In this document: one piece after another, positions 1 to 8,691 of the stretch
How positions within the stretch are numbered: the stretch's first letter is position 1
How the letters are laid out: every line of letters begins with the position of its first letter
Assembly (NCBI RefSeq): GCF_019511445.1
Contig: NZ_JAEUAN010000016.1
Coordinates: 62,001 to 126,000, forward strand
Reading direction: 5' to 3'
Source of the DNA: Aliirhizobium wenxiniae
GTDB taxonomy: Bacteria; Pseudomonadota; Alphaproteobacteria; Rhizobiales; Rhizobiaceae
DNA: 64,000 nucleotides
Made by a program: the position numbers and the translations under genes
Notes under the pieces: model-generated
Told to the model about the DNA's origin: nothing
What the model saw: the letters and a program-made list of their open reading frames with translations, nothing else
The model's database searches: none

Positions 1-960
1 ACACGCACCATAGTCGCATCCGCAACCCGGGAAATCGTGATCGGCTTCGACCAGCCTTTCTGCGTCATCGGAGAGCGGATCAACCCGACCGGGCGCAAGA
101 AGCTGGCCGCCGAGATGATCGAGGGCAATTTCGACACGGTCATCAAGGACGCGCTGGAACAGGTGGCGGCCGGAGCGACGATGCTCGACGTCAATGCCGG
201 CGTCACCTCCGTCAATCCCAACGAAACGGAGCCGGGTCTTCTGGTGCAAACGCTGGAAATCGTCCAGGGACTGGTGGATGTGCCGATCTCGATCGACAGT
301 TCGGTGACGGCGGCGATCGAAGCGGCGCTGAAGGTCGCCAAGGGGCGGCCGCTGATCAACTCGGTTACCGGCGAAGAGGAAAAGCTCGAAGCGATCCTGC
401 CGCTCTGCAAAAAATACGACGTGCCGGTGGTGGCGATCTCGAATGACGAGACCGGGATTTCAATGGATCCGGATGTGCGCTTTGCGGTGGCCAAAAAGAT
501 CGTCGAGCGGGCTGCGGATTATGGGATCAAGAGCCATGATATCGTTGTCGATCCGCTGGTGATGCCGATCGGAGCGCTCGGCTCCGCAGGCCTGCAGGTG
601 TTTGCGCTGCTCAGGCGCCTGCGCGAGGAACTGAAGGTCAACACGACCTGCGGGCTTTCCAACATTTCCTTCGGCCTGCCACATCGCCATGGCATCAATG
701 CCGGCTTCATTCCGATGGTGATAGGCGCCGGCATGACATCGGCGATCATGAACCCCTGTCGGCCGCAGGAAATGGAGGCGGTGCGCGCGGCAAACGTCTT
801 GAACGGCACCGACCAGAATTGCGGCAACTGGATCATGACCTACCGCGATTACAAGCCTGCGGAAGGTGGTGCGGCGGCGGCCACCCCTGCCCCATCTGCC
901 GGTGGCGGACGGCGTGGTGGAAGGGCGGCAAGGGCAGGTTTAGCGGCGAGGACGGAGTAA
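1..960 (+). CDS. methyl-tetrahydrofolate:corrinoid methyltransferase (5' end outside window)
   Basis: A pterin-binding TIM-barrel enzyme related to dihydropteroate synthase that moves a methyl group between tetrahydrofolate and the cobalt of a corrinoid protein. The frame is open from base 1 (TRTIVASATREIVIGF), so the real start probably lies just upstream and the GTG at 37 is internal. Visible family motifs are GERINPTGRK (pterin site), MLDVNAG, ISIDSS, LINSVTGEE, and GLSNISFGLP with the conserved Asn. The tail after about residue 290 is low-complexity Ala/Gly/Pro/Arg. The stop lies 10 bp before the corrinoid-protein activator, so the two are probably cotranscribed, with a corrinoid protein and a methylamine or betaine methyltransferase likely upstream of the window. 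The methyl donor cannot be read from this sequence. Confidence 0.9.
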   Translation, partial: TRTIVASATREIVIGFDQPFCVIGERINPTGRKKLAAEMIEGNFDTVIKDALEQVAAGATMLDVNAGVTSVNPNETEPGLLVQTLEIVQGLVDVPISIDSSVTAAIEAALKVAKGRPLINSVTGEEEKLEAILPLCKKYDVPVVAISNDETGISMDPDVRFAVAKKIVERAADYGIKSHDIVVDPLVMPIGALGSAGLQVFALLRRLREELKVNTTCGLSNISFGLPHRHGINAGFIPMVIGAGMTSAIMNPCRPQEMEAVRAANVLNGTDQNCGNWIMTYRDYKPAEGGAAAATPAPSAGGGRRGGRAARAGLAARTE

Positions 961-970
961 GCGAACAAGC

Positions 971-3010
971 ATGGCTGACGCATCCCATAGAGATCCTCTC
1001 GTCCTGTTCATGCCATCGGGCAAGCGTGGCCGGTTTGCGGCCGGAACACCCGTGCTCGATGCCGCGCGCCAGCTCGGGGTCTATGTGGAGAGCGTGTGCG
1101 GCGGGCGGGCGACATGCGGGCGCTGCCAGATCTCGGTGCAGCAAGGCCATTTCGCCAAGCATGGCATTGTCTCGTCGGTCGATCACCTTTCCGAGGTGGG
1201 ACCGAAGGAGGAGCGTTACGACCGGGTGCGCGGACTGCCACAGGGGCGCAGGCTTTCCTGTTCCGCCCAGATCCTCGGCGACCTCGTCATCGACGTGCCT
1301 CAGGATACGGTGATCAATGCGCAGGTGGTGCGCAAGGCAGTCGATGAGCGGGTGTTCGACCGAAATCCGGCGGTGCGGATGTGTTATGTCGAGGTCGAGG
1401 AACCCGACATGGAAAAGCCGCTCGGCGATCTTGACCGGTTGAAGGCGGCACTTTCCGCCGACTGGCATTTCGATGATGTGGAGGTGGATTTCCATCTTAT
1501 CCCACAGATCCAGCAGATCCTGCGCAAGGGCGAATGGAAAGTGACGGCGGCGATCCACAAGGACCGGGAGGACGAGCGCCCTCGCCTGATCTCGCTTTAT
1601 CCTGGCCTGAAAAACGAGGCCTACGGGATCGCCTGCGATATCGGCTCGACCACGATCGCCATGCATTTGTCGTCGCTTCTGTCCGGCCGGACGGTCGCAT
1701 CGGCCGGCACGTCCAACCCGCAGATCCGCTTCGGTGAAGACCTGATGAGCCGCGTCTCCTATGTGATGATGAACCCGGACGGGCGCGCGGCGATGACGGA
1801 TGCTGTGCGCCAAGCATTGAACGGGCTGATCGACAGGGTTTGCGCCGATGGCGACGTGTCGCGCGAGGATATTCTCAACAGCGTGTTTGTCGGCAATCCG
1901 ATCATGCACCATCTTTTTCTCGGGATCGATCCGACGGAACTGGGTGGCGCGCCGTTTGCGTTGGCGGTCTCGGGTGCAGTCGAGGTGAAATCATCGGAGA
2001 TCGGTCTGCCGATGAATGCCGGTACGCGGACCTATCTCCTGCCCTGCATTGCCGGGCATGTGGGCGCGGATGCGGCTGCCGCTACGCTCTCTGAGGGGCC
2101 GCACCGGCAGGACGAGATGATGCTGCTGGTCGATATCGGCACCAATGCGGAAATCGTGCTTGGTAATCGGGCTCGTGTCGTTGCCGCATCTTCCCCCACC
2201 GGTCCGGCCTTCGAGGGCGCGGAGATCTCGTCAGGCCAGCGGGCGGCTCCGGGTGCGATCGAGCGGGTGCGGATCGATCCGGTCACGCTCGAGCCGCGTT
2301 TCAGGGTGATCGGCGTCGAACCATGGTCGGACGAGTCCGGATTTGCCGAGGCCGCGGCACAAGTCGGCGTAACCGGCATTTGCGGTTCGGCGATCATCGA
2401 GGTGATCGCCGAGATGTATCTTTCGGGGATCGTTTCGGAAGATGGTGTCGTCGATGGCGGGCTCACTGCCCGCAGTCCGCGTATTCTCGAAAATGGACGG
2501 ACCTTCTCCTATCTCCTGCATGACGGATCACCGCGGATCACCGTGACGCAGAATGATGTGCGCGCCATCCAGCTTGCCAAGGCGGCGCTTTATGCCGGTA
2601 TCAAACTGCTGATGGACAAACAGGGCGTCAGCCATCTCGACCGGATCGGGCTTGCAGGCGCATTCGGCACGTTCATCGATCCGAAATATGCGATGGTGCT
2701 GGGGCTTATCCCCGACTGCGATCTTAATCAGGTCAGGGCGGTCGGCAATGCTGCGGGCACCGGCGCACGCATGTGCCTGCTCAATCGCGATTACCGCCGC
2801 GAAGTAGAAAGAACCGTCAGAGAGATCGAGAAGATAGAGACCGCGCTTGAGCCGAAATTCCAAGATCACTTCGTGGCCGCGATGGCGCTGCCGAACAAGA
2901 TCGACGCCTTCCCGAACCTCGGCATGGTCGTCTCATTGCCGGAACGGAAGGTTTTGGCGGATGCCGGCGGCGAAGGCGGACGCAGAAGGCGCCGTTCACG
3001 CGACACATGA
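971..3010 (+). CDS. ASKHA-domain reductive activator of corrinoid proteins (RACo/RamA-like, DUF4445)
   Basis: Uses ATP and a low-potential electron to return inactive Co(II) corrinoid to Co(I). At 679 aa it matches RACo architecture. An N-terminal ferredoxin-type [2Fe-2S] domain has cysteines at 43, 49, 52 and 97 (CX5CX2C...C). A linker follows, then a large actin-like ATPase (ASKHA) half with IACDIGSTT near residue 220, LLVDIGTNAEIVL near 390, and GLAGAFGTFIDP near 560. The tail is rich in Arg and Gly. It starts 10 bp after the methyltransferase with a GGACGGAG-like ribosome site. Known RACo proteins serve acetogen and demethylase systems. Linking it to the upstream methyltransferase is a context inference. 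Confidence 0.88.
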   Translation: MADASHRDPLVLFMPSGKRGRFAAGTPVLDAARQLGVYVESVCGGRATCGRCQISVQQGHFAKHGIVSSVDHLSEVGPKEERYDRVRGLPQGRRLSCSAQILGDLVIDVPQDTVINAQVVRKAVDERVFDRNPAVRMCYVEVEEPDMEKPLGDLDRLKAALSADWHFDDVEVDFHLIPQIQQILRKGEWKVTAAIHKDREDERPRLISLYPGLKNEAYGIACDIGSTTIAMHLSSLLSGRTVASAGTSNPQIRFGEDLMSRVSYVMMNPDGRAAMTDAVRQALNGLIDRVCADGDVSREDILNSVFVGNPIMHHLFLGIDPTELGGAPFALAVSGAVEVKSSEIGLPMNAGTRTYLLPCIAGHVGADAAAATLSEGPHRQDEMMLLVDIGTNAEIVLGNRARVVAASSPTGPAFEGAEISSGQRAAPGAIERVRIDPVTLEPRFRVIGVEPWSDESGFAEAAAQVGVTGICGSAIIEVIAEMYLSGIVSEDGVVDGGLTARSPRILENGRTFSYLLHDGSPRITVTQNDVRAIQLAKAALYAGIKLLMDKQGVSHLDRIGLAGAFGTFIDPKYAMVLGLIPDCDLNQVRAVGNAAGTGARMCLLNRDYRREVERTVREIEKIETALEPKFQDHFVAAMALPNKIDAFPNLGMVVSLPERKVLADAGGEGGRRRRRSRDT

Positions 3011-3043
3011 ACGACGCCCTATAATTCTCTGTTTTTATAGAAT

Positions 3044-3940
3044 TCAGGCAGCGACCGATTCCAGAGAACCGAAAGCATCCTTGATGCTCTCGGCAACCGC
3101 TTTTGCAGGAATGGAGAGGTTCGGCACGGTCAAAAGCCGGATATCGAAGGTGATGAGATCCGGCATTCCCTCCTTGGGACCAAGGATCTGCATGTCCTCC
3201 GTGATGTAGGACAGCGGAAAAGGCGCGATCGCCAGATCGGAAACGACAGCGGCACGCTGCGCCATCGTGTGAGCGCTGGCATAGGCTATGCGATAAGGCC
3301 GTTTCTGCTTGTCCAACTGGGCGATCGCATCATTGCGCCAAACGCAGCCCTCTTCCCATACGGAGATGGGAATCGGATCGCGCAGATAGGCATTGCCGCA
3401 TTTTGCCCCGGCCCAGACGAGCTTTTCCGTGTGGATGATCTCGCCGCCAGTCGGAAACGGGCGAGTGGCGCAATTGATGAGCGCCAGATCAAGCCGCTGC
3501 TCCTCCATACGCTTGCGCAACAGCGTGCTCTGATCGACGGTCACATCCACCATGATGCCGGGAAAATGCTCGCCGAAATCCTTGAGGATCTTAGGCAGCA
3601 ACCTTTCAGAGATATCGTCCGGTGCGCCGAGGCGCACGACGCCGGACAGTTCCGGCATGACAAAGCGCGAAACAGCCTCGTTCGACAGCGCCAGCATCCG
3701 CCTCGCATAAGAGAGAAGTATCTCACCATTCTGGGTGAGCGTGACTGAGCGCGCATCACGCAGAAAAAGCGTCGATTTCAACTGCTCTTCCAGCTTTTTG
3801 ATCTGCATCGAGACGGCCGAGGGTGTTCGCAGTACGACATCGGCAGCCGTCGAAAAATTGCCGGTCTCGGCAATGGCGACGAAAGTGCGCAGGACATCAT
3901 TATCAAGCAATGGCAGCGGCGTTCTGAACGGTACGGTCAT
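3044..3940 (-). CDS. LysR-family transcriptional regulator
   Basis: A typical LysR activator/repressor of about 298 aa. The N-terminal winged helix-turn-helix reads LLDNDVLRTFVAIAETG then FSTAADVVLRTPSAVSMQI. The rest is a periplasmic-binding-like effector domain. I chose the ATG at 3940 (MTVPFRTPL) because it gives the usual family length; an ATG at 3952 is also possible, and neither has a strong Shine-Dalgarno. The frame stays open to 4174, but that extension looks non-coding. The gene converges on the corrinoid activator and faces away from the small DUF1127 gene. The target and inducer are not evident. Confidence 0.88.
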   Translation of the reverse strand: MTVPFRTPLPLLDNDVLRTFVAIAETGNFSTAADVVLRTPSAVSMQIKKLEEQLKSTLFLRDARSVTLTQNGEILLSYARRMLALSNEAVSRFVMPELSGVVRLGAPDDISERLLPKILKDFGEHFPGIMVDVTVDQSTLLRKRMEEQRLDLALINCATRPFPTGGEIIHTEKLVWAGAKCGNAYLRDPIPISVWEEGCVWRNDAIAQLDKQKRPYRIAYASAHTMAQRAAVVSDLAIAPFPLSYITEDMQILGPKEGMPDLITFDIRLLTVPNLSIPAKAVAESIKDAFGSLESVAA

Positions 3941-4099
3941 CGATGCACCCATCAAATTTTCTGAACTTAAAGACCATATCATTTCGTTTGATTGAAAGTC
4001 AAACCAGAACGATACTGCAAAACATCGAAAGCAGGCGTCGTTAGAAAACAGAATTTCATAAGACGCACGACGGCCATGTGATCGATTGATGGATTGGCC

Positions 4100-4120
4100 T
4101 TCTTTCTCCTCCCAAAAGAA
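4100..4120 (+). promoter_or_regulatory. small hairpin with a CTCCTCCC loop in the DUF1127 leader
   Basis: TTCTTT (4100-4105) and AAAGAA (4115-4120) are complementary and enclose the loop CTCCTCCCA, 40 bp upstream of the DUF1127 start at 4161. The loop is an anti-Shine-Dalgarno sequence like those in the sRNA candidate near 42.9 kb, which also lies beside a DUF1127 gene. The stem is A/T-rich and weak, so this may be chance. Confidence 0.3.
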
Positions 4121-4160
4121 CGCCGCCGAAAATTTGACCAAAACCCAAGGAGAAGATGAA

Positions 4161-4358
4161 ATGACAACGATCACCTATCTCGACCAACGCCGTGTGGGCG
4201 CCTCGCCCGCCCCCCGCAATGTCGGTCACAAGCAGATCACGTCCCTGTTCGAGCGTGCGGTTGCTGCCTGGAACCGCCGCAAGACGGAGCGCATGCTGGA
4301 AGGACTTCCCCAGGAAATCCGCAAGGATATCGGCTGGCCGACGACGATCAGCAAGTGA
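4161..4358 (+). CDS. small DUF1127 protein
   Basis: A 65 aa basic protein with the DUF1127 (YjiS-like) motif at its C terminus: a segment beginning WNRRKTERMLEGL is followed by PQEIRKDIGW. The ATG at 4161 has a strong AAGGAGAAGATGAA ribosome site, whereas the longer in-frame start at 4086 has none. DUF1127 proteins in alphaproteobacteria are short Arg-rich proteins; some are reported to bind RNA and to affect RNA turnover and stress responses, but most are uncharacterised. Here the N-terminal half (residues 1-30) is unlike the minimal 47-48 aa versions at 43.2 and 43.6 kb. Confidence 0.8.
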   Translation: MTTITYLDQRRVGASPAPRNVGHKQITSLFERAVAAWNRRKTERMLEGLPQEIRKDIGWPTTISK

Positions 4359-4643
4359 CTGTCAGGGCGGGCATGCCCCGTTTTCCAGTCCGGATCGTTC
4401 CGGCACTATCGAAATTTGAAGTCTAGGCATGGTCCGCCAGCTTGCGCTGCGGGCCATGTCGCATTCCGACAACCGGCCAAAACAGCGTAAAAACCGAGAA
4501 CCTGTCACCAGTGCGACGCCTGCATGTCGCAAAAATGCCATTTCCCTGTCGTCAAAAGCTCTTCCCAGGACTAGCATCCATGCGAGTGTCGCTTTTGAAG
4601 CAATGCAAGACCGCATCAAGCGGCGGCAAGGGGAACTACGACA

Positions 4644-5672
4644 ATGGATCTTACCAGCAAGCCACAGGTAAAGAAGCGGACGATCGTCTTCTTTCTCGTC
4701 CCGCACTTCACCATGCTGCCGTTTTCAGCGGCGATCGAAACGCTGCGGATTGCCAACCGCATGCTCGGTTATTCCGCCTATAGCTGGCGGCTCTGTTCCG
4801 CCGATGGCGAAAAGGTATATTCGTCGAGCGGGATCGGCATAGAGGTCAATTCGTCGCTGGCCGATGAAAGACGCCATTTAAGCGGTGAAAACCGGCCGAA
4901 CATGGTGCTTGTCTGCTCCGGCATCTATGTCGAGGAATTCAGCAACAAATCGGTCAATGCCTGGCTGCGTGAGACCTATAACCGCGGCATTGCGGTGGGC
5001 AGCCTGTGCACCGGCGCACATGTTCTGGCGCAGGCAGGCCTGCTCAACGGCAAGCGCTGTGCGATCCATTGGGAAAACCTTCCCGGTTTTTCCGAAGCTT
5101 TTCCGCAGGCAGAAGTCTATGCCGATCTCTATGAAGTCGATGGCAATCTCTATACCTGCGCCGGCGGCACCGCATCGCTGGACATGATGCTCAACCTTAT
5201 CGGCCAGGATTTTGGCGACAACCTCGTCAATCGGGTCTGCGAGCAGCAATTGACCGACCGGGTGCGCAATCCGCATGACCGGCAGCGCCTGCCGCTCAGA
5301 GCCCGCCTCGGGGTACAGAATTCCAAGGTGCTTTCGATCATCGAACTGATGGAAAACAACCTTGCGGAGCCGCTATCGCTGATCGAAATCGCCGACGATG
5401 CGGGCCTGTCGCGCCGCCAGATCGAGCGGCTGTTCCGCCAGGAAATGGGTCGATCGCCGGCGCGCTATTATCTCGAGATCCGGCTGGACCGCGCCCGGCA
5501 TCTTTTGGTGCAATCCTCCATGCCGGTGGTCGAAGTGGCTGTCGCCTGCGGTTTCGTCTCGGCGTCGCATTTTTCCAAATGCTACCGTGAAGTCTATAAC
5601 CGCTCGCCGCAGCAGGAGCGCGCCGAGCGCAAGCTGACACTCAACACGGCGCGCACCGGCGTGGTGGTTTGA
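4644..5672 (+). CDS. GlxA-family (DJ-1/PfpI + AraC) transcriptional regulator, GbdR-like
   Basis: A two-domain regulator of 342 aa. Residues 15-190 form a DJ-1/PfpI-like glutamine-amidotransferase fold (IVFFLVPHFTMLPFSAAIE, GSLCTGAHVLAQAG, CAGGTASLDMML). Residues about 225-325 are an AraC-type double helix-turn-helix (LSLIEIADDAGLSRRQIERL, VAVACGFVSASHFSKCYRE). This architecture is that of GbdR/CdhR, which activate glycine betaine and carnitine catabolism. With a corrinoid methyltransferase module 2 kb away, control of methylated-amine demethylation is an attractive but unproven guess. The ATG at 4644 follows AAGGGGAAC. Confidence 0.88.
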   Translation: MDLTSKPQVKKRTIVFFLVPHFTMLPFSAAIETLRIANRMLGYSAYSWRLCSADGEKVYSSSGIGIEVNSSLADERRHLSGENRPNMVLVCSGIYVEEFSNKSVNAWLRETYNRGIAVGSLCTGAHVLAQAGLLNGKRCAIHWENLPGFSEAFPQAEVYADLYEVDGNLYTCAGGTASLDMMLNLIGQDFGDNLVNRVCEQQLTDRVRNPHDRQRLPLRARLGVQNSKVLSIIELMENNLAEPLSLIEIADDAGLSRRQIERLFRQEMGRSPARYYLEIRLDRARHLLVQSSMPVVEVAVACGFVSASHFSKCYREVYNRSPQQERAERKLTLNTARTGVVV

Positions 5673-5700
5673 TAGGCTTACTGGAATCTCCACCATCCGA

Positions 5701-5787
5701 CGTCATCCTCGGCCTTGTGCCGAGGATCTGTCCACCTCGCAGTCGGAGAGACGGTAGCAGATGCTCGGGACGAGCCCGAGCATGACG
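5701..5787. repeat. intergenic palindromic repeat (CGTCATCCTCGG...type)
   Basis: Two nested palindromic arms: the left arm at 5701-5730 contains CCTCGGCCTTGTGCCGAGG, the right arm at 5758-5787 contains GCTCGGGACGAGCCCGAGC, and the outer ends CGTCAT/ATGACG are complementary. This is the look of the dispersed extragenic palindromes common in rhizobial intergenic regions. It lies between the convergent GlxA regulator and ndh, where it could also act as a bidirectional 3' end. Confidence 0.7.
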
Positions 5788-5866
5788 GAAGATAGGGCGC
5801 ATCCTCTCCATATGCGTGTTTCCAAGCATTTCCGGACGCCCCCCTGTTGCTGGGACTTCCTCCGGA

Positions 5867-7132
5867 TCACGCCTCGTCCTTCAAGGTTTCCTTCTGGGTG
5901 ATCAGTCGGGCGCTGTGCTGGCCCGACAGATAGATCCACAACCAGCTCCAGGCGACCGCGAGCCGGGATCGCGTGCCGATCAGAAAGTAGATATGGGCGA
6001 GGCCCCATATCCACCAGGCAAGGCCGCCCTTCAGCTTGATCCTGCCGAAATCAATGACGGCGGCGCGTTTGCCGATCGTCGCGAGGCTGCCCTGGTGGAA
6101 ATATCTGAAGGGAGCAGGCGCCGGCTTGTTTGCCAGGCGCGCCTTGATGACCTTCGCCACGTAAGCGCCCTGCTGCTTGGCGGCTGGCGCGATACCGGGA
6201 ACCGGCTTGCCATCCTCCTGTTTCACCGAAGCGGTATCGCCGATGACGAAGATGTCCGGATCATGGATCGCGGAAAGATCAGGACCGACGATCGTGCGCC
6301 CTGCCCGGTCGGCCTCGGCATCGATCCATTGCGCGGCGGGTGACGCCTGCACGCCGGCCGCCCAGATGACGGTTCTGCAGGGTACGAAGGTTTCGCCAAT
6401 CGTGACGCCATCCTCGGTGATTGCCGTTACCGGCTGGCCGGTGCGCACCTCGACGCCAAGCTTTTCCAGGGCGGATGTTGCATAGGCCGACAAATCCTCG
6501 GAAAAAGCCGCAAGAACGCGCGGGCCAGCCTCGATCAGCAACACTTTTGTGGCCGTCGTATCGATGCTGCGGAATTCCGGCGGGAGAACCTTCTGGGCGA
6601 GTTCGGCGATCGTGCCGGCCAATTCCACGCCAGTCGGTCCTGCACCGATGATGGCAAAGGTGAGGAGCGCATCGCGATCCGCGGTCTTTTCCGACAGTTC
6701 GGCACGCTCGAAAGCAAGCAGAATACGGCGGCGCAGCGTGGTTGCGTCCTCAAGCGTCTTCAAACCGGGAGCCAGTTTTTCCCATTCATCGCGGCCGAAA
6801 TAGGCGTGGCGCGCGCCAGTCGCGAGAACCAGCGTATCATACGGGATCTCGCGGCCGGACTGGAGTTTGACCAATCTCGCCACCTTATCGACACCGGTGA
6901 CCTCATCGAGAATGGTGGTGACATCCTTGCGGTCACGATAAAGCCGCCGGATTGGCCAGGCGATTTCGGAGGTTGCGAGCAATGTCGTCGCCACCTGATA
7001 AAGAAGCGGTTGGAACAGGTGGTGATTGCGCCGGTCGATCAGGGTTATGTCGGCGGAACTGCCTTCAAGCCCATGAACCGTCTGAATACCTCCAAAACCA
7101 CCGCCGACGACGACAATCCTATGCTTGGTCAC
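5867..7132 (-). CDS. ndh: type II NADH dehydrogenase (NDH-2)
   Basis: A single-subunit, non-proton-pumping NADH:quinone oxidoreductase at the inner membrane face. The N terminus has the FAD dinucleotide fold VVVGGGFGGIQTV. A second NAD-binding fold follows (FAIIGAGPTGVELAGTIAEL). The late motif DIFVIGDTAS binds FAD, and the C-terminal AGLAWWIWGLAHIYFLIG-like segment is the membrane anchor of the family. I prefer the GTG start at 7132, since AGAAAGG sits 9 bp upstream; a TTG at 7162 would add 10 residues. It gives the cell a route to reoxidise NADH without complex I. Confidence 0.92.
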   Translation of the reverse strand: MTKHRIVVVGGGFGGIQTVHGLEGSSADITLIDRRNHHLFQPLLYQVATTLLATSEIAWPIRRLYRDRKDVTTILDEVTGVDKVARLVKLQSGREIPYDTLVLATGARHAYFGRDEWEKLAPGLKTLEDATTLRRRILLAFERAELSEKTADRDALLTFAIIGAGPTGVELAGTIAELAQKVLPPEFRSIDTTATKVLLIEAGPRVLAAFSEDLSAYATSALEKLGVEVRTGQPVTAITEDGVTIGETFVPCRTVIWAAGVQASPAAQWIDAEADRAGRTIVGPDLSAIHDPDIFVIGDTASVKQEDGKPVPGIAPAAKQQGAYVAKVIKARLANKPAPAPFRYFHQGSLATIGKRAAVIDFGRIKLKGGLAWWIWGLAHIYFLIGTRSRLAVAWSWLWIYLSGQHSARLITQKETLKDEA

Positions 7133-7234
7133 TGTGAGCGCCCTTTCTTCTGGCAGCTTCAATGAACGCAGGCCCCGACCACGACGGGTGGAGCCGCGCT
7201 AACAGTGACTTAGGTTGATAAATCTCAAGAACAA

Positions 7235-7251
7235 ATGCGCTGGGCGCATAT
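7235..7251 (-). terminator. weak hairpin downstream of pdxJ
   Basis: ATGCGC (7235-7240) and GCGCAT (7244-7249) form a short stem with a 3-base loop. On the minus strand it is followed by TTGTTC, about 40 bp past the pdxJ stop. The U-tract is poor, so its strength is doubtful. Confidence 0.35.
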
Positions 7252-7290
7252 CACCGATCCAATTCAGAGTGGTTCTACAGGAGGGATGTT

Positions 7291-8043
7291 TCAGACGGCC
7301 TGTCCGCAGGCGCGACGGAAGCGGCGGACGGTTTCCGCCATGCCGTATTCCAGCGCGTCGGCCGTCAGGCCATGACCGATAGAGACTTCCGCCAGTTTGG
7401 GAATGCGCTTCACCAGCGCCGGCAGGTTGGCGACCGTCAGGTCATGGCCGGCATTGACGCCAAGGCCGAGCGCCATGGCGGCATCCGCAGTCTTGCCGAG
7501 ATCGGCGAGGATCGCTTCGCCCTTCTCCAGATCGTCAAAGCAGCCACCATAGGGGCCGGTATAAAGTTCGATACGATCGGCACCCGTTGCCTTTGCCAGT
7601 TCGACGGCCTCAAGGTCGCCGTCGCCATCGGCAAACAGCGAGACGCGCATGCCGCCCTTTTTCAGCCGCGCGACGATCGGTTTCAGCATCTCACTGTGAC
7701 TGCGGAAGTCGAAACCGTGATCCGACGTCGCCTGCGACGGATCATCCGGCACGAGCGTCACCTGCTCCGGTTCGATTCGCTCGCAAAGCGCCAGAAAATC
7801 CTCGCTCGGATACCCCTCGATGTTGAATTCCGCCTTGGGGAATTCGTCATCGATCAGAGCGCGGATCACCGGCAGGTCGGCAAAGCGGATATGTCGCTGG
7901 TCGGGCCGGGGATGGACGGTCAGGCCCGACGCGCCCGCCTGAAGGGCGATCCGCCCCAGACCTTCCACACTCGGCCAAGGAAGATCACGACGATTGCGCA
8001 GCATGGCGACGGCGTTGAGATTGACGGAAAGCAAGGTGGGCAT
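7291..8043 (-). CDS. pdxJ: pyridoxine 5'-phosphate synthase
   Basis: Condenses 1-deoxyxylulose 5-phosphate with 3-amino-2-oxopropyl phosphate, the last step of DXP-dependent vitamin B6 synthesis in the cytoplasm. The 250 aa TIM barrel shows the family signatures LSVNLNAVAMLRNRR, GLTVHPRPDQRHI, FNIEGYPS, RIELYTGPYG and VNAGHDLTVANL ending in EVSIGHGLTADAL. The ATG at 8043 gives the standard length; upstream in-frame codons are not supported. It stands alone, without the acpS partner found in enterobacteria. Confidence 0.95.
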   Translation of the reverse strand: MPTLLSVNLNAVAMLRNRRDLPWPSVEGLGRIALQAGASGLTVHPRPDQRHIRFADLPVIRALIDDEFPKAEFNIEGYPSEDFLALCERIEPEQVTLVPDDPSQATSDHGFDFRSHSEMLKPIVARLKKGGMRVSLFADGDGDLEAVELAKATGADRIELYTGPYGGCFDDLEKGEAILADLGKTADAAMALGLGVNAGHDLTVANLPALVKRIPKLAEVSIGHGLTADALEYGMAETVRRFRRACGQAV

Positions 8044-8199
8044 GGGGGCATCCACTGATGAAACGACGATCCTTCTTAGATGACTGACACTCCAAAGACC
8101 ACCAACCAAGGGCCATGAATGCCATCAAGATTTTTCATCGAAGATATTTTGGCACAAGGCAGGGTTGGATTTGATCGAATTTTATATTAGCTTTATCTA

Positions 8200-8264
8200 A
8201 CAGAATTCGCCTCACCACCCACCGGACCGAGGCGGCGGACCGGGACTGGTGCGGCGAATTCTGT
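8200..8264. repeat. long intergenic inverted repeat between pdxJ and tRNA-Pro
   Basis: The 430 bp stretch 8044-8473 holds no convincing gene. Inside it, ACAGAATTCGCC (8200-8211) and GGCGAATTCTGT (8253-8264) are a perfect 12 bp inverted repeat. Just inside are CACCA and TGGTG, also complementary, around a GC-rich core (CCGGACCG...CGGACCGG). On either strand this would fold as one long imperfect hairpin. It lacks a T-tract, so it does not look like an ordinary terminator. Confidence 0.6.
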
Positions 8265-8429
8265 CACTTCTATTTTTCCCGACAATAAACCGCGCAGAAA
8301 TCCGCCTGACCAAAGGCGCATTCATCGGCTGGGGAACGAGGCCCTGTGGATTGCGGCTCAAAAACCGGCAGCCTCCCCTGAGACCTCCAGGTTTAAATAC
8401 GCTGTCTTGTCGAATGTCCATTTTTGCTG

Positions 8430-8458
8430 TTGCGGCATGCGCCGGAACCGTGTATCTC
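8430..8458 (+). promoter_or_regulatory. promoter of tRNA-Pro
   Basis: A -35 box TTGCGG (8430-8435), a 17 bp spacer and a -10 box TATCTC (8453-8458) precede the tRNA by 15 bp. The same TTGCGG and 17 bp spacing recur before the three tRNA-Glu genes. Confidence 0.6.
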
Positions 8459-8473
8459 GCCTGCACCTTGGCA

Positions 8474-8550
<77 letters not shown>

Positions 8551-8691
8551 TTGTTTTTCCCAATCATCACTATTTTTGAAGCACTTAGGCGTAAATCTGC
8601 ATTCGTCTCATGACGAATCGGCAGTAACGCCCTATAGGCGCGCCCTTTTCCCGATTTTTTGGAATTTCAGACGGTCTAACGGCGTCAGCAC

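Noticed and set aside
3023..3044. AATTCT/AGAATT inverted repeat between the corrinoid activator and the LysR gene as terminator
   Set aside because: Only a 6 bp A/T-rich stem with a 10-base loop; too weak to call.
4365..4387. Terminator after the first DUF1127 gene (CGGGC...GCCCCG then TTTT)
   Set aside because: Only about four consecutive pairs can form around the CATGC loop; not convincing.
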